DNA of 64,000 nucleotides. Source: Phoronis australis. Its lineage: Eukaryota > Phoronida > Phoronidae. The stretch covers positions 57,668-121,667 of the forward strand of contig NMRA01000498.1 in NCBI GenBank assembly GCA_002633005.1, written 5' to 3'. The notes beneath the pieces are model-generated. The model was not told the origin of the DNA, made no database searches, and was given only the letters and a program-made list of their open reading frames with translations. Shown here piece after piece: positions 11,197 to 22,337 of this stretch. The first letter of the stretch is position 1. Every line of letters starts with the position of its first letter. A program made the position numbers and the translations under genes.

Positions 11197-12627
11197 CACG
11201 GGTGAGAAACAACATGACCGCCAGTCCTCTTAAATCGGACCGACTCACTCAAAACAGGACCTCCGAGGATCAAATGGGACCGTCGCACCAGAAAATGGGA
11301 CTTACGCACCTAGAAACATGACCGCCCCACCAGAAAACAGGACCGCCGGGGACTGAACATTACCGCCGGGGATTGAAACCGCAATGACAAGCAAGCTAAG
11401 ATTTATTATCGGTAGGCCTACACAGATCATACAATGGAGCTATATACGTATGCATATGCAGGTCTTGTGCCGATTACTCCAACGAAATCTTTTGTGTGCT
11501 ACAGGACACTTCGCTTTGTAACACGTGGCGCTTATGAGTTTTAACCACAAACCAACCATGTTGCACGCTTTTGAGCTAAATAATTATAACTTTATCCACT
11601 GCATATTAAGTTTTAGAACAAAATGAAAATTGTTTTCTCCAATGTGACGTTTTAGTCAAGAAAAAAACTTAAAACGAGCGTTCTCATTCTCGAGTGAAGC
11701 ATCATAACTAGCCCTTGTGCGGCAAAGCAGTATACTAAATATACAGCTTGGCGCCGATGTGGGTAAAACACTGCACATATAAAATCTTCACCGAATTAGT
11801 CTTATTAACGACAACTCTTCCTAGAGTAAATTAAATTATTTATCGGCGCTCGCTGAAAAAAATTTGTCGTTATTCTGCTTGAGATGTGTTCTTTTAGGTC
11901 GGCTAACATTGACCAGTTCCTTTTTTCACCGATTCTTCAGTCAGCTCTTCTTCTCTTCTATGAGGTTGCGTACATGTCACAACAAATAATCGGAATTAAC
12001 TGGTTTCATTTCGTCATAAGCTTTTAGTATTTTAATACTAGCAAACCGAATTTCAGAACAAATCGGTGCTGCTGCTTAGTTGAGTCATCATCTTCCGAAA
12101 GATGTCGCAAAATTTTAGGAAATGGAGCGTGCTCATGTCACGAGTGTGACAAACAAATGGTGTTCATTAGATTGTTTTTCACTCAAGCGGCTGCAACCTG
12201 CAAGGTGAGTGTTGATTGACTCCTAGATTTTGCATGCGCCTGCTCCGCTCGCTAGCTCTACATGTTGATATAAGTTTCACATGACGAGAGTGACGAGCAG
12301 AACTATACCCGAGCTGTGGGTAATTTCGGGGACTGTAAAGGAGGTCAATAACGCAGTGCTACCAAGTTTTATTTTGGCGAGTCTTTTCACAGCTAGCTGA
12401 CAGGTTACGTCATAACCTGCAGTATCATACAAAGGCCTTGATAACTACATTTTGTCCGGCGGTCATGTTCAGTCCCCGGCGGTCCTGTTTTGTGGTGGGG
12501 CGGTCATGTTTTTAGGTGCGTCAGTCCCATTTTCTGGTGCGGCGGTCCCGTTTGATTCCCGGAGGTCCTGTTTTGGGTGAGTCAGTCCGATTTAGAGTAC
12601 TGGCAGTCATATTGTTTCTCACCCGTG
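11197..12627. mobile_element. 1.43-kb DNA transposon with long subrepeat-rich TIRs
   Basis: The termini, CACGGGTGAGAAACAA at 11197 and its complement ending at 12627, head inverted arms of about 174 bases. Within each arm some eight copies of a 20-26-base box (GGCGGTCCTGTTTT-like, alternating CATG, CCTG and CCCG) are in tandem. The interior of about 1.08 kb has no significant ORF, so the element is non-autonomous. No clear target-site duplication was seen. The arm architecture resembles elements with arrays of transposase-binding sites; the superfamily is unknown. Confidence 0.8.
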
Positions 12628-13097
12628 ACAATTGAAGGCTTTAAGTGAATGCAAATGTCAGAGAAAACCAACATGAGTAATAACAACCATCATTTGTGAC
12701 AGTAGTGCTAGCTATTACCTTTCCACTTCATTAGGTCAGATCTACATCAATACAAAGGGCGTGCTGAATAGAGATCATAAAAGTTGTCTGGGGTTTAGGG
12801 AATCAGAGTGGTGACCAGTGTAAGCCAGAAATTCTCCATGTTGTTTTTGGAAATTTTTGTTTATCTCCCAGGTGAAGTTTTGGTGAGTTTTGAAGTTTTT
12901 TCAGAGGGTATTTAGGATGAAAACACCCGCCTGTCAACCTTTAAAGGACAAAAAAACCACCCACTTTAAAGGATTTACTTCTTTCAAGAAGGACCATCCA
13001 TAATTTAAATTTCCTTCAGATGACAACCACACATAAATTTTTATTTCAACTGCCGTCCCCCTGTCACGTTTTTCCCCGTGTGTGGGTGGGCGCAGGT
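12628..13097. other. Intergenic, no feature recognised
   Basis: Mixed sequence with short T and A runs. No ORF or repeat relationship to the rest of the window was found. Confidence 0.4.
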
Positions 13098-13872
13098 TGT
13101 TACAGACCGGTGCTAATAGCTTTCGGTGCGAAGATTGACTGAAGACTGGTTCGAGTTAATCCTTTATTAATCCCGACCGTACGTTCACAAGCCTACTCAA
13201 ACAAAACGTCCGACGTAATGTCTGTTTATGCTCCAGCCAGTGCTGCGAAGCCTTGACTTGTATTGAACTTCTGAGATACTTCCAGCAACTGTTACACTCA
13301 ATTCAATATCCTGCTGTCTCTATAGCTGGCTCTCTATTGACTATCGCTGTAACTGCTGATTCTCTTCACTTCAACTCAACTGTAGTTCTCCTTACTTGAA
13401 CTTACTTGATCTCACTTGATCTCCCGACTTGATCTTCTTAGACTCAACTCACTTAATCTCCTTGGACTCAAGTGACTTAATCTCCTTGGACTCAAGTGAC
13501 TAACACAAACCCGTGCTTCTGTATTTATAGCCTAATGCATTGTTCTAGAACTTTTCATCAATTCAAGCACATACCAGAACTTTCTGGAACCTACCCAATC
13601 TTTCTACAAACATGTACTAGTCTCTAGAATATTCCAGACTTCATCAATCTATGATCACTGTCATGCTACAGTCTTCTAAAAAGTTCCACACTATACTGTA
13701 GTAAACAAATTACATCATCACTGTTCTGACCTCAGTCTTCTAGAAAGTTCCATACTATTTTGTAGTAAACAAATTACATCATCATTGTACTTAACTCAGG
13801 GGTCATGCCAATCAAACAGAATAACAAAACAAAACAATACAACTAATAATACTGTCAGACTATATTCTGACA
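13098..13872 (-). repeat. 3' LTR of a minus-strand LTR retrotransposon
   Basis: Read on the minus strand it starts TGTCAGAATATAG and ends CTGTAACA (TG...CA limits, 775 bp). A TATAAATA box is at 13529-13522 and an AATAAA signal at 13168-13163, in the right order for U3, R and U5. The bases just before the start form a polypurine tract (next entry). No internal region follows at higher coordinates, so this is a truncated remnant. A 10-base TGTCAGAATA start also occurs at about 50849. Confidence 0.65.
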
Positions 13873-13882
13873 CCCCCTTTCC
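13873..13882 (-). other. Polypurine tract next to LTR
   Basis: The minus strand reads GGAAAGGGGG directly before TGTCAG. This is the expected plus-strand primer site of an LTR retrotransposon and fixes the LTR orientation. Confidence 0.6.
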
Positions 13883-14269
13883 ATACGGATTTTTCTGGAA
13901 CAGCACTTAGGAAATGTCATTTTTTTCAAAATCTGAAGCAGGTAGATTTTAATCTACAGACAATGACTAGGCAGAACGCCTCCTACCTGATGTTGGTTGG
14001 CAGTCAGCTACGTTCAGGACAGCTTTCAATAAGTCCGCTGCCGTCTTGCTGTCACTCTGTGCCTCATCCTCATGCAGCATACCTCATCATTAATGTTCTA
14101 AATTGTCCACATCCATGTTCAGGTTCAGCACGTGTTACAGGTTGTCACCCAACAGGTGCGTGGTCTCCACCACATGCCCCTATGAGAGCTGGTTCTCAAG
14201 CTGCTTGCTTAACTCATCTCTCAGCGAGGTCACCAAACGGCAGGTCAGTTGGAAGTATGTCCTTGAGGT

Positions 14270-16170
14270 TGCTCTCGACTGGAACAAGCATTGAAAATTG
14301 AACATGAATAAATACGAGAGTTCATGAAAAGCAGAACAAGAGCATTGCGGAGCGTTGAAATGGCCCACGAATGCACCGCAAACGAGGTACTTCTCAGGTT
14401 GTATTTTTCTGTATCATAAAAATTGCCACTAGATGGGGCAAAAATGTCTAGCCTATCCGAAAGCAGGAACATGCCATAACTTCTTTAATAGAAAGCTATT
14501 TACCAAATTTAATAACAAGAGCAACGCGGAGCGTTGAAATGCGCCCATGAATGGATTACAAATGGTGTGCTTTTAGGGTTATTTATTGGTATCATAAAAA
14601 TGGCCTTGATGGCGCAAAAACATACAATCCATCCAAAAACAGGAAAATGCCATATTTCATAAAAATCTGTAAAGGAACTTCAGAGAAACAAAGGAAAACA
14701 GAATAAAATGAAATTGCCACTAGTGGGCACAGTGTCCGTTGGATCCGCTTGAAAGTCGTTGTCATCTGTTGTTATCTTCGTGTAAATACACTAACTAAAT
14801 TTAGTAAAGATCCTGCAGTGGGTTTAGGAGATACAACCATGGGCGCAAAACAAAACTACCACTAGGAGGAGCAACAGTAGTCAGTCACCATCATCAATGG
14901 TCGTCTTCACACTGAGAACATATATGCCAATTTTCAAATGATTTGGTTGATACAGGGGTGGACACCAAAAACAAGATTTGAAAATGGCAAAAATGGCCAC
15001 TATGTGGTGCAAAATACCTCGGTTCCATCAAAAAACAGGAAGACAGAGTCATCACACCAATAGATGCCTATATTTAAAATTTTATGAAAATCTGTTGAAG
15101 ACCTTTGAAGATACAGAGTTAAACACAAAAAACTAAAATTGCCACTAGGGGGCACAGCAGTAGTCAGATCTGTCCAAAAGTAGTCATCATCCGTAGTCAA
15201 CATCATATAAATACACTTGCTAAATTAAGTAACGGTTTAGGAGATACAGCCATAGGTGCAACAAAAACAAAACTGCCACTAGGAGGTGCCACAGTAGTCA
15301 AAATCATCTGAAAATCATCGTCAACCGTCCTCTTTATAGTAAGCACATACCTGCCAATTTTCACAAGCATCCTTTAAGCGGTTTGGTTGATAGAGTGGTG
15401 GACGCAATAAAACTCGAAAACAGTAAAAATGGCCACTAGGTGGCGCAAACTATGTCAAATCCGTCCGAAAACGGGAGGATAGCGTCATCTCACTCATAGG
15501 TGCCTACATACCAAATTTCATAAAAATCCGTTCAGGACGTTTGAAGATTCAAAGGTAAGCGTAAAAACTAAAATTGCCACTAGGGGGCACACCGGTAGTC
15601 GGATCCGTTCGAAAGTTCGCTCATGTTGTCCCATTCATGAATGGAACATTTCATGAACGTATGTCAAAGGGTTTTGGAGATAAAGCAGCGGATGCCGGAC
15701 GCCAGACGGATGCCGCCCGGAAGGACGGACGGAGATCACGGCATAATGCGCCCACATATAAATACGTGGGTGCATAAAAATCTGTCAAGGAACTTCAAAG
15801 AAAAAAATGGAAAAAAATTCCACTATGGGGCACAGTATTCATTAGATTCGACTAAAAGTCGTCTGTTGTTAGCTTCATATAAATACATTTTACTAAATTT
15901 AACAAAGATCATGCAATGGGTTTAGGAGATTCAGCTATGGGCGCAAACAAAACTACCGCTAGGAGGTGCCAGAGTAGTCAAAGTCGTCATAGTCAACCGT
16001 ACTCTTTACACTGAGAACATATACGCCAATTTTCAAAATCATCCTTAGAATGGTTAGGTTGATAGAGGGTGGACTCAAAAATAGCAAAAACAGCCACTAA
16101 GTGGTGCAAAATACATGGATTCCATCAGAAAATGGGAGGATAGCATCATCTCACTAATAGAAGCCTATTT
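14270..16170 (+). repeat. Composite tandem array block 1 (about 140-bp monomers with CTCF-like boxes)
   Basis: Monomers each begin with a GCCACTAGG(N)GGC box, found near 14425, 14716, 14858, 14995, 15141, 15275, 15431, 15576, 15820, 15955 and 16093, mostly 134-156 bases apart and all on the plus strand. Four monomer types can be told apart by what follows: type A has AAATACACTTGCTAAAT and GATACAGCCATGGGCGC; type B has AAAATCATCGTCAACCGTCC and AGCGGTTTGGTTGATAGAG; type C has CAAATTTTATGAAAATCCG; type D ends in GGACGGACGG. A head segment (AAGAGCAACGCGGAGCGTTG at about 14518) precedes the array. The block is broken at 16170 by a gag fragment. Confidence 0.85.
14514..15777 (+). repeat. Complete composite element, copy 1 (head-E-A-B-C-A-B-C-D-tail)
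   Basis: From the head palindrome CAACGCGGAGCGTTG, through eight monomers in the order E, A, B, C, A, B, C, D, to a tail with GGACGGACGG, GATCACGGCATAATGCGCCC. The same order is found at 29304-30478. Head and tail both carry an ATGCGCCCA string. No coding capacity; a non-autonomous element or higher-order satellite unit. Confidence 0.65.
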
Positions 16171-16172
16171 TT

Positions 16173-16939
16173 CTAGACAGTTATTATGATGATGAAGGGA
16201 GAGCCTCCACGGCTAGCCAAATTTTGGGAACGGCCAATCAGAGATCAGGAGAATCTATTAGGGAATGGGCTATGAGAGTGATGACCTTGTCGAAGCAAGC
16301 GTTTGTGGAATTTGGCTCGGAAGAATTAATACACCGGGAAGCGATTACGCAGTTTTGTGTAGGGGCATTGGACGCAGAGGCAGGGGAATTTGTTCTCTTA
16401 AAGAAACCTTGTTTATTGGAAGATGCGAAATCTATGATGGAAGAGAAACGTTGAACCCGAGATTGAGTGGGACAGAGGCCTGGTCGGGGAGCTAACGTAC
16501 ACTCGGCTTACTTAATGAAAGAAAATCTAACTATAAGGGGGAGGATAATTCCTATCGATAAGCTTCAGTAACAGCCTAGACGGAGGCCAAATCGAAGAAG
16601 ACGGAAGGAATGTTAGCACAGTTACTAAAGGTGGTAACTGAACAGACTCAGGTAATCCAGAAACTGGTGTTGAAGTCTCCATGGTTTTTCAGAAGAGATA
16701 AATCTTCAGTCCAGAATGATCAGAACCAAAATAGATGGGATTCTAAGAAAACCCAATCTGACACTTATCAAGCTGAGAATAAGCCCAAACCAAATGAAGT
16801 CTATCGGAAGGATGGTACTTCGAGAGAACGTAAGAAATGTTATAGGTGTCAGCAAGAGGGTCATTTTGCACAAAACTGTCCTGATTGGGTTAAGAGGGAC
16901 CACTGCAAATACGCTCTCTTTAACTGTCCCAAAAACTGA
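16173..16939 (+). pseudogene. LTR-retrotransposon Gag fragment with CCHC knuckle
   Basis: Gag relic in two frames. The first (16173-16451) reads LDSYYDDEGRAS then ESIREWAMRVMTLSKQAF, a retroelement capsid-like pattern, and stops. The second (16610-16939) is basic and hydrophilic and ends with the zinc knuckle CYRCQQEGHFAQNC. No protease or RT follows. It interrupts a type C monomer of the repeat array at 16170, so the insertion (or the element it came from) is younger than that part of the array. It is not closely similar to the Gags at 3.2-4.0 or 53 kb. Confidence 0.7.
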
Positions 16940-17040
16940 ATGCATTCTATTCCACTTTAGGTAGAATAGAATAAAAAATAACTCAATCCCCACTATTAAA
17001 ATAAATAACATATCTCTAACTTACAACACTACTAATTTCA

Positions 17041-17440
17041 AGGAATATGCATTGCCGATACCCTGTTATGGAATGCACACATATCGGAAACTGCAAACAA
17101 AATTTCTAAAGTAAACTGTGTATTATGTAAACTCAAACATTTTTCTACCACTCAGATCTTACAATTAACAAATAACTCCCTCATTCTATGCCGACTCACA
17201 TATGGAATATATATCTGGGCATTTGGAGATTGCACAAGGTTGAAAATGTTACAAAAAGGTAAACGAAATGACAACAAACCTTCTTAGCCACACTCACACA
17301 ATTTATAAAACTCAACAAATACTACTTTTTGAAGATAAATTTATGATATGTTGCACAAAGTTTTACTATAAATATATAAACAAAGTGCTCCCTAGATAAT
17401 TTCACATCATTAGCTAAGAGGTGGCACTGTAGTAATTGAT
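17041..17440 (+). pseudogene. Non-LTR retrotransposon RT C-terminal relic, copy 1
   Basis: Reads SLILCRLTYGIYIWAFGD then TRLKMLQK, typical of the region just after the RT palm in CR1/jockey-like ORF2 (…Y..L.YG...W........L...Q). A further frame gives ILLFEDKFMICCTKFYYKYI, the usual following helix block. Stops and frameshifts abound. A closely related relic lies at 48940-49440. Confidence 0.6.
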
Positions 17441-17499
17441 ATCCAGAAAGCAATTTTAGCCATTCTCTGAGCGGTTTGAAAAATACAGAAACAGAAATC

Positions 17500-19287
17500 A
17501 ACAACAGCAATGCGGAGTGTTGAAATGCATCCAGGAATGCACCGCTAACGGTGTGCTTCTAGAGTTGTTTATTTGTATCATAAAAATGGCCACTAGATGG
17601 TGCAAAATATGTCAAATCCCCCTTAACATGAGAAAATGTCATTGTTTCTTAAATGGAAAGCAATTTCCAAATTTTGTGAAACCCTATCAAGAACTTGAGA
17701 AGAAGAGAGGAAAATGGAAAAAAATATTACTGCCGCCAGGGGGCACAGCATTCATCAGATCCGAATGAAATTCGTGTCTTCAGTTGTCAACTTCATATAA
17801 TACACTTGCTAACTTTAATAAAGATCCTACAGTGACTTTAAGAGTAATACAGTTATGGGCACAAAAAACAAAACTGCCGGTAGAAGGCACTGCATTAGTC
17901 AAAGCAGACGAATAACCATCCCCAACAGTCCTCAGATATACCAATTTTCAAAATCATCCTAGGAGCAGTTTGGTTGATATGGGCAGACGCCAAAAGAACA
18001 GACTCAAAAACAGTAACAACAGCAATGAAATGCATCCACGAATGCACTGCAAAACGGTATGCTTCTAGGGTGTTTATTTGTATCATAAAAATGGACAGTA
18101 GATGGCACAAAATACATCAAATCCATCCCAAAACCGGAAAATGTCATTTTTAATAGAAAGCTTTTTATTACATATCATAAAAATACATAAAGGAACTTCA
18201 GAGAAACAAAGGAAAACAGAACAAAATGAAAGTGCCACTAGGGGGCAAAGTGTTTGTTGGATCAATCTAAAAGTTGTTATCTGTTGTCAACTTCACATGA
18301 AGACTTGCTAAATTCATCATCAACCGTCCTTTTGACACTAAGAACCTAAATGCCAATTTTCACAGTCATCTGCAGAATAGTTTGGTTGATAGAGAGGCAG
18401 ACGCAAAAGATGAAAACAGCACAAATGGCCATTAGGTGGCACAAAATACTTCGAATCAAAACGGAAAGTAGGAGGCTAACGTAATCTAATCGATAGGTAC
18501 CTATATTCAAAATTTTATGAAAATCCGTTGAGGGCCTTTGAGGATACAGACTGAGGTAAAAGTAAAAAACTAAAATTGCCACTCAGGGGAACACCAATAG
18601 TCAGATCCATCCAAAAGTCATAATTATCCATTGCCAACTTATTACAAGAGTAATGCAATACACCCACGATAGCACCACAAAGGGTGTGCTTCCAGAGGTG
18701 TTTATTAGTACCATAAAAATGGCTTTTAGACGGCACCATTTAACTCATCCCAAGATGGGAAGGTGTCGTAGCCTCTAAAAGCTACTTGACAACTTACATG
18801 AAAATCTGTCTGAAAACTCCAAAGATACAAAGGCGAACGCAAAAAATAAATTGCCATTAGGAACCACAGCGGTACTCAAAATCTGCCAAGGGGTTTCAAA
18901 GATACAGAGGACAGCAAAAAATAATAAAATTGCCAATAGGGGGCATAGTGGTAGTCAGCTCAATCCAAATATCGTCATTGTCCATGGTCAATTTCATATA
19001 AATACGCTTGCCAATTTATTAAAGAGAACAGGCACTAAGAGACACCACAGTAGTCAGAGGCGTCTGAAAATCATCAGCTGTCCTCTTTACAGTACAAAAT
19101 TGAGCGGCAATTTTCTAAATCATCCTTAAAGTGGTTTGATTGAAAGAGGGATGGACTCCAAACAGACTAGAAAACAATGGCCACTAGATTGTGCAAAATA
19201 CATCGAATACATCTGAAAACAGGAACACATCATCGTTCCTTATAGAGAAGGCAATTTACCAAATTTCATAAAAACCTATAAAGGAAC
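17500..19287 (+). repeat. Composite tandem array block 2
   Basis: Starts with a head segment (GCAATGCGGAGTGTTGAAAT). CTCF-like boxes or their decayed forms are found near 17588, 17732 (GCCGCCAGGGGGCAC), 17876, 18094, 18232, 18427, 18578, 18721, 18932 and 19179. Further head segments lie near 18016 and 18645, so several partial composite units are joined. All are in plus orientation. The block ends where a TTACCGTAA-ended transposon is inserted. Confidence 0.8.
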
Positions 19288-20927
19288 TTACCGTAAACGT
19301 TCGGGTTAACGCCCATGTTCACTTAACCGCCCATCCCCTACTTTAGGTAGATTTTCGATTTAACCGCCCACTGCTCGGTTAACCACCCCTGTGCGACTTT
19401 TTTGAGATTTCCAGTTAAGCGCCCATCCCCGGCTTTTGGAGATTGATGATTACGTGCCCTGAGTGCCAAGGAAACACGCGATTACCCATTTTTAGATAAA
19501 AATCGATGATAACAAAGAGTGCAACGGCAGAGTCGGAGAAGGTGGTTTGGCAATGTGAATTATAATACAAGTAACAAATTATTGTCCCGGGTCATGGATT
19601 TGCTTCAAAATGTAATACGTTGAAGGCTTTGTCACTTTAATTTCTTCTCATGCTTGCAAATTTAAGTTAAGAACCACACCCGCATCAATTACCTCCACTT
19701 TCAGCCAGGCTGTCTGCCACACTGAGTTCCCGACTGCAGTGCACTACATAAAACATATATTCGAAATAATCAGGCCAGTGGTTTTGCCAACCCTCTCAAT
19801 GAGCTTTAGGTTGGACGCTCTTGGAGTTTCAGGAATTCCCATAACTCCCGAAAAGGTGTCAAATTCTCCCTATTTTGATGAATGTATCGAGGATGTCAGT
19901 CTTTCGAGTACTGGTAAGGACGCATTGCCGGTTAGATCTCATCACTAGTTGCATAGCAAACCAGAGGTGCCGATTACCGAAATAATTGGGCTTTACCTAC
20001 GAATTATTTTACCGACGCCGTGCTTGCAGAGGAACTAATTTTCCCAGTCAAAGTCATTAGTATTTTTTAAAAATAAAATCTTAAGCAAATACTTGTTCTT
20101 GAGTAATGCCATTGCGGTAACCATGTTTTGATTGACAACTGCCTCGTGTCTGCTTGCCTCTGGTTTTTGTCGTCATTGCGTGTTTTACCTTACAGAAAGT
20201 GAACGGCGCCGGGATAAGACAGCCGCATGTAAACCATTATGTTAACAATTCATTGAGTCACGGAGTCTCGAACATGAGAATCGCAAGCCCCCAAAACAAG
20301 TCTGAATTATATTACAACTAATTTTAAAACTGCTCTTTGACTCAGAACTTGGACAGCTAGCAGTCGGGACTGTAACCATAAGTTTAATCTATGCTCTGAC
20401 CTCTGCAACACGTGAAGCTTGCACGCGCGCACTAATCAAATGGGTCAGCACGTGACCACAACTGGGTTAAAATGACAACGCAGCTACCGCCTACTATGCA
20501 GGTGAACATGTTCACCAATGTCTGCGAAGTATAGTCAAATGAAGAGTAGAATTCGCAAGTACCGGTAATCGTTCTTATCTGAGGCGCTGAATTCTGCAGC
20601 ACGCTCTCTGTGCAAACGTTTGGAATTAGACCACAGTCCACAAATTTGAAACTGTGTGTTAGTTAGAGTGGGCAGGGTCCGCATTTCGTGACGATAAAGC
20701 TCTTTGCAAAGTGTTATGCGTTCCCCAGACTACGTTAGGGACTCAGATCATGAGGTAAGATTAACCACCCAGGGCGGTTGTCTGTCGTAATAAGCGCCCA
20801 TGTTCAGTTAACCGCCCACCCGCGACTTCTTGACATTTCACGTTTAAGCGCCCATGTCTGGTTAACCGCCCATTTTTGGGTTCGCCAATTTAACCGCCCA
20901 GGGCGTTAACCCAAACATTTACGGTAA
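19288..20927. mobile_element. TTACCGTAATCG-ended DNA transposon, copy 1
   Basis: Ends are TTACCGTAAACGTTCGGG and its near-complement ATTTACGGTAA at 20927. Inside each end lie 4-6 copies of a TTAACCGCCCA box, in the same orientation at both ends. The 1.3-kb middle has no transposase and shares long stretches with copy 2 at 54683-56416 (e.g. GTCAGCACGTGACCACAACT). Non-autonomous; TA or TAA target duplication possible. Confidence 0.85.
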
Positions 20928-21630
20928 GTCTACTAAATGGTTCAGAATGACTTACTGTTTTAGTGAATAACACGCCCATTGTGTGAAAAAAACACCTGCC
21001 AAGGACCATAAAATTACGGCGTTTTCCTGTTGCTCCCAACTTGTTTGATTTTATAGCCCAACAACAAGTTGGGAAGATGACCCCTGCAGACAATATCTCA
21101 CACGACTGATTAACTCCATTCTGGCATTTATGGTAGGAAGGCCAGCTCTCTTTTGTTCGATTACTGCTCTAATCTCCAAAGATCGTATCTAGCCTGACTG
21201 GGCTGTGCTGTTAAAAATAAAAGTTAAGTTATAACAGATTTGAACATAAAAAACTAGCATTTGTGAAATCCTCTTCAAATGGTGATCATGTTTAGTTTTT
21301 GAATTGCCAAAATTGATAACTACAACGAAGTTACGATAATCAATTTTTTCTGAATGTACCAATTCGCTCTGGGCTTGACTGTTCACATGTGGTCTGTAAT
21401 AAGCCTGGTAGATAATTGGCCTGCTTGTTGTCATACCTGACAAAAGACTGTGCTTGGCAGTTACAAAGAAGCTAGATGTTATCACACGCTCACAACCCTC
21501 TATGTCTGGTTAAGTCACTGAACGGGAAAACGCCATCATGGTCCAAATTCTGCGACAAAGGGAGTATGAATTTTTAATGGACTCCTTCCCTTAACTTGGA
21601 TGACTGACATCAAAGATGCATCATCAGGTG
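20928..21630. other. Intergenic, no gene seen
   Basis: Ordinary AT-rich sequence. The longest frame (minus, 21485-21189) has no domain pattern. Confidence 0.4.
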
Positions 21631-21639
21631 ACAGAAAGA

Positions 21640-22060
21640 AGTTGTAGTTATCAAAACAGGGTTTAGTGTCATATTAATAAAGATCCTGCATAGGGTTCTG
21701 GATATACAGCTATATACCCAAAAATAAAACTGCTACTAGTAATCGTCACAATAGTCTGAGTCATCTGAAAACCATAATCTTTGCATTAAAAACACGCCAA
21801 GCATCCTTATAGAGGTTTGGCTGATAGAGAGACCGACGCAAAAACAGACTAGAAAACAGTAGAAAAGGCCGCTAGATGGCGCAAAATATGTCCATCTGAA
21901 AACAGGAAAATATCATCGTTTCTTTTATTTACCAATAAATGAATTGCCACAGCTTTTGTAGGCTCCGTTCGAAAGTAGTCGTCATCATCTGTTGTCAATT
22001 TCATGTGAATACACTTGATCTCCATGATAGCAAGTAGCAGCATATATTAATAAAAACAAT
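21640..22060 (+). repeat. Composite array fragment, block 3
   Basis: Decayed type A and B monomers followed by a type E monomer with the box GGCCGCTAGATGGCGC at 21867-21882, the best match in this block to the CTCF core. It ends next to a hammerhead-like motif. Confidence 0.7.
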
Positions 22061-22075
22061 GGTTTTAAAACGGAA

Positions 22076-22115
22076 TGGCATGTTTTGGTGTCACTTATTT
22101 AAACACCATCATCAG
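22076..22115 (-). ncRNA. Hammerhead-like motif with strong stem II (degenerate)
   Basis: The minus strand reads CTGATGA, then TGGTGT, a loop of 11 bases, ACACCA, then AAACATG. CTGATGA and (CG)AAAC are the two conserved hammerhead strands and TGGTGT/ACACCA is a perfect stem II. The C-G before AAAC is replaced, so activity is doubtful. Such motifs are known from the terminal repeats of Penelope-like elements. Confidence 0.35.
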
Positions 22116-22337
22116 AAGAAGATAGAACATAGTGGCCACCTACCTATACCCAGATAGCATCACTACGTTGGGCCGACGTCGCCATTCGTTGGCTCGAGGT
22201 CGATTGGTCGCGGTCGGTTTTTTGACGTTGGTCCGACGTTGGTCGGCGGTCTACGAGATGCAGCTTTTAAAAGCCTGTTTTGCACTTCCAAGTAAATTTG
22301 ACGCTTGCGATGTTATTTTTTTATAGTCACAGTGTGT

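Noticed and set aside
13141-13175. Pol III B-box-like string GGTTCGAGTTAATCC suggesting a tRNA or SINE
   Set aside because: No A box at the right distance and no cloverleaf. It lies in the R/U5 part of the LTR.
14270-19287. CRISPR array or satellite of short spacers
   Set aside because: The repeats are about 140 bp, degenerate and of four types, in eukaryotic DNA. No short identical repeats with unique spacers.
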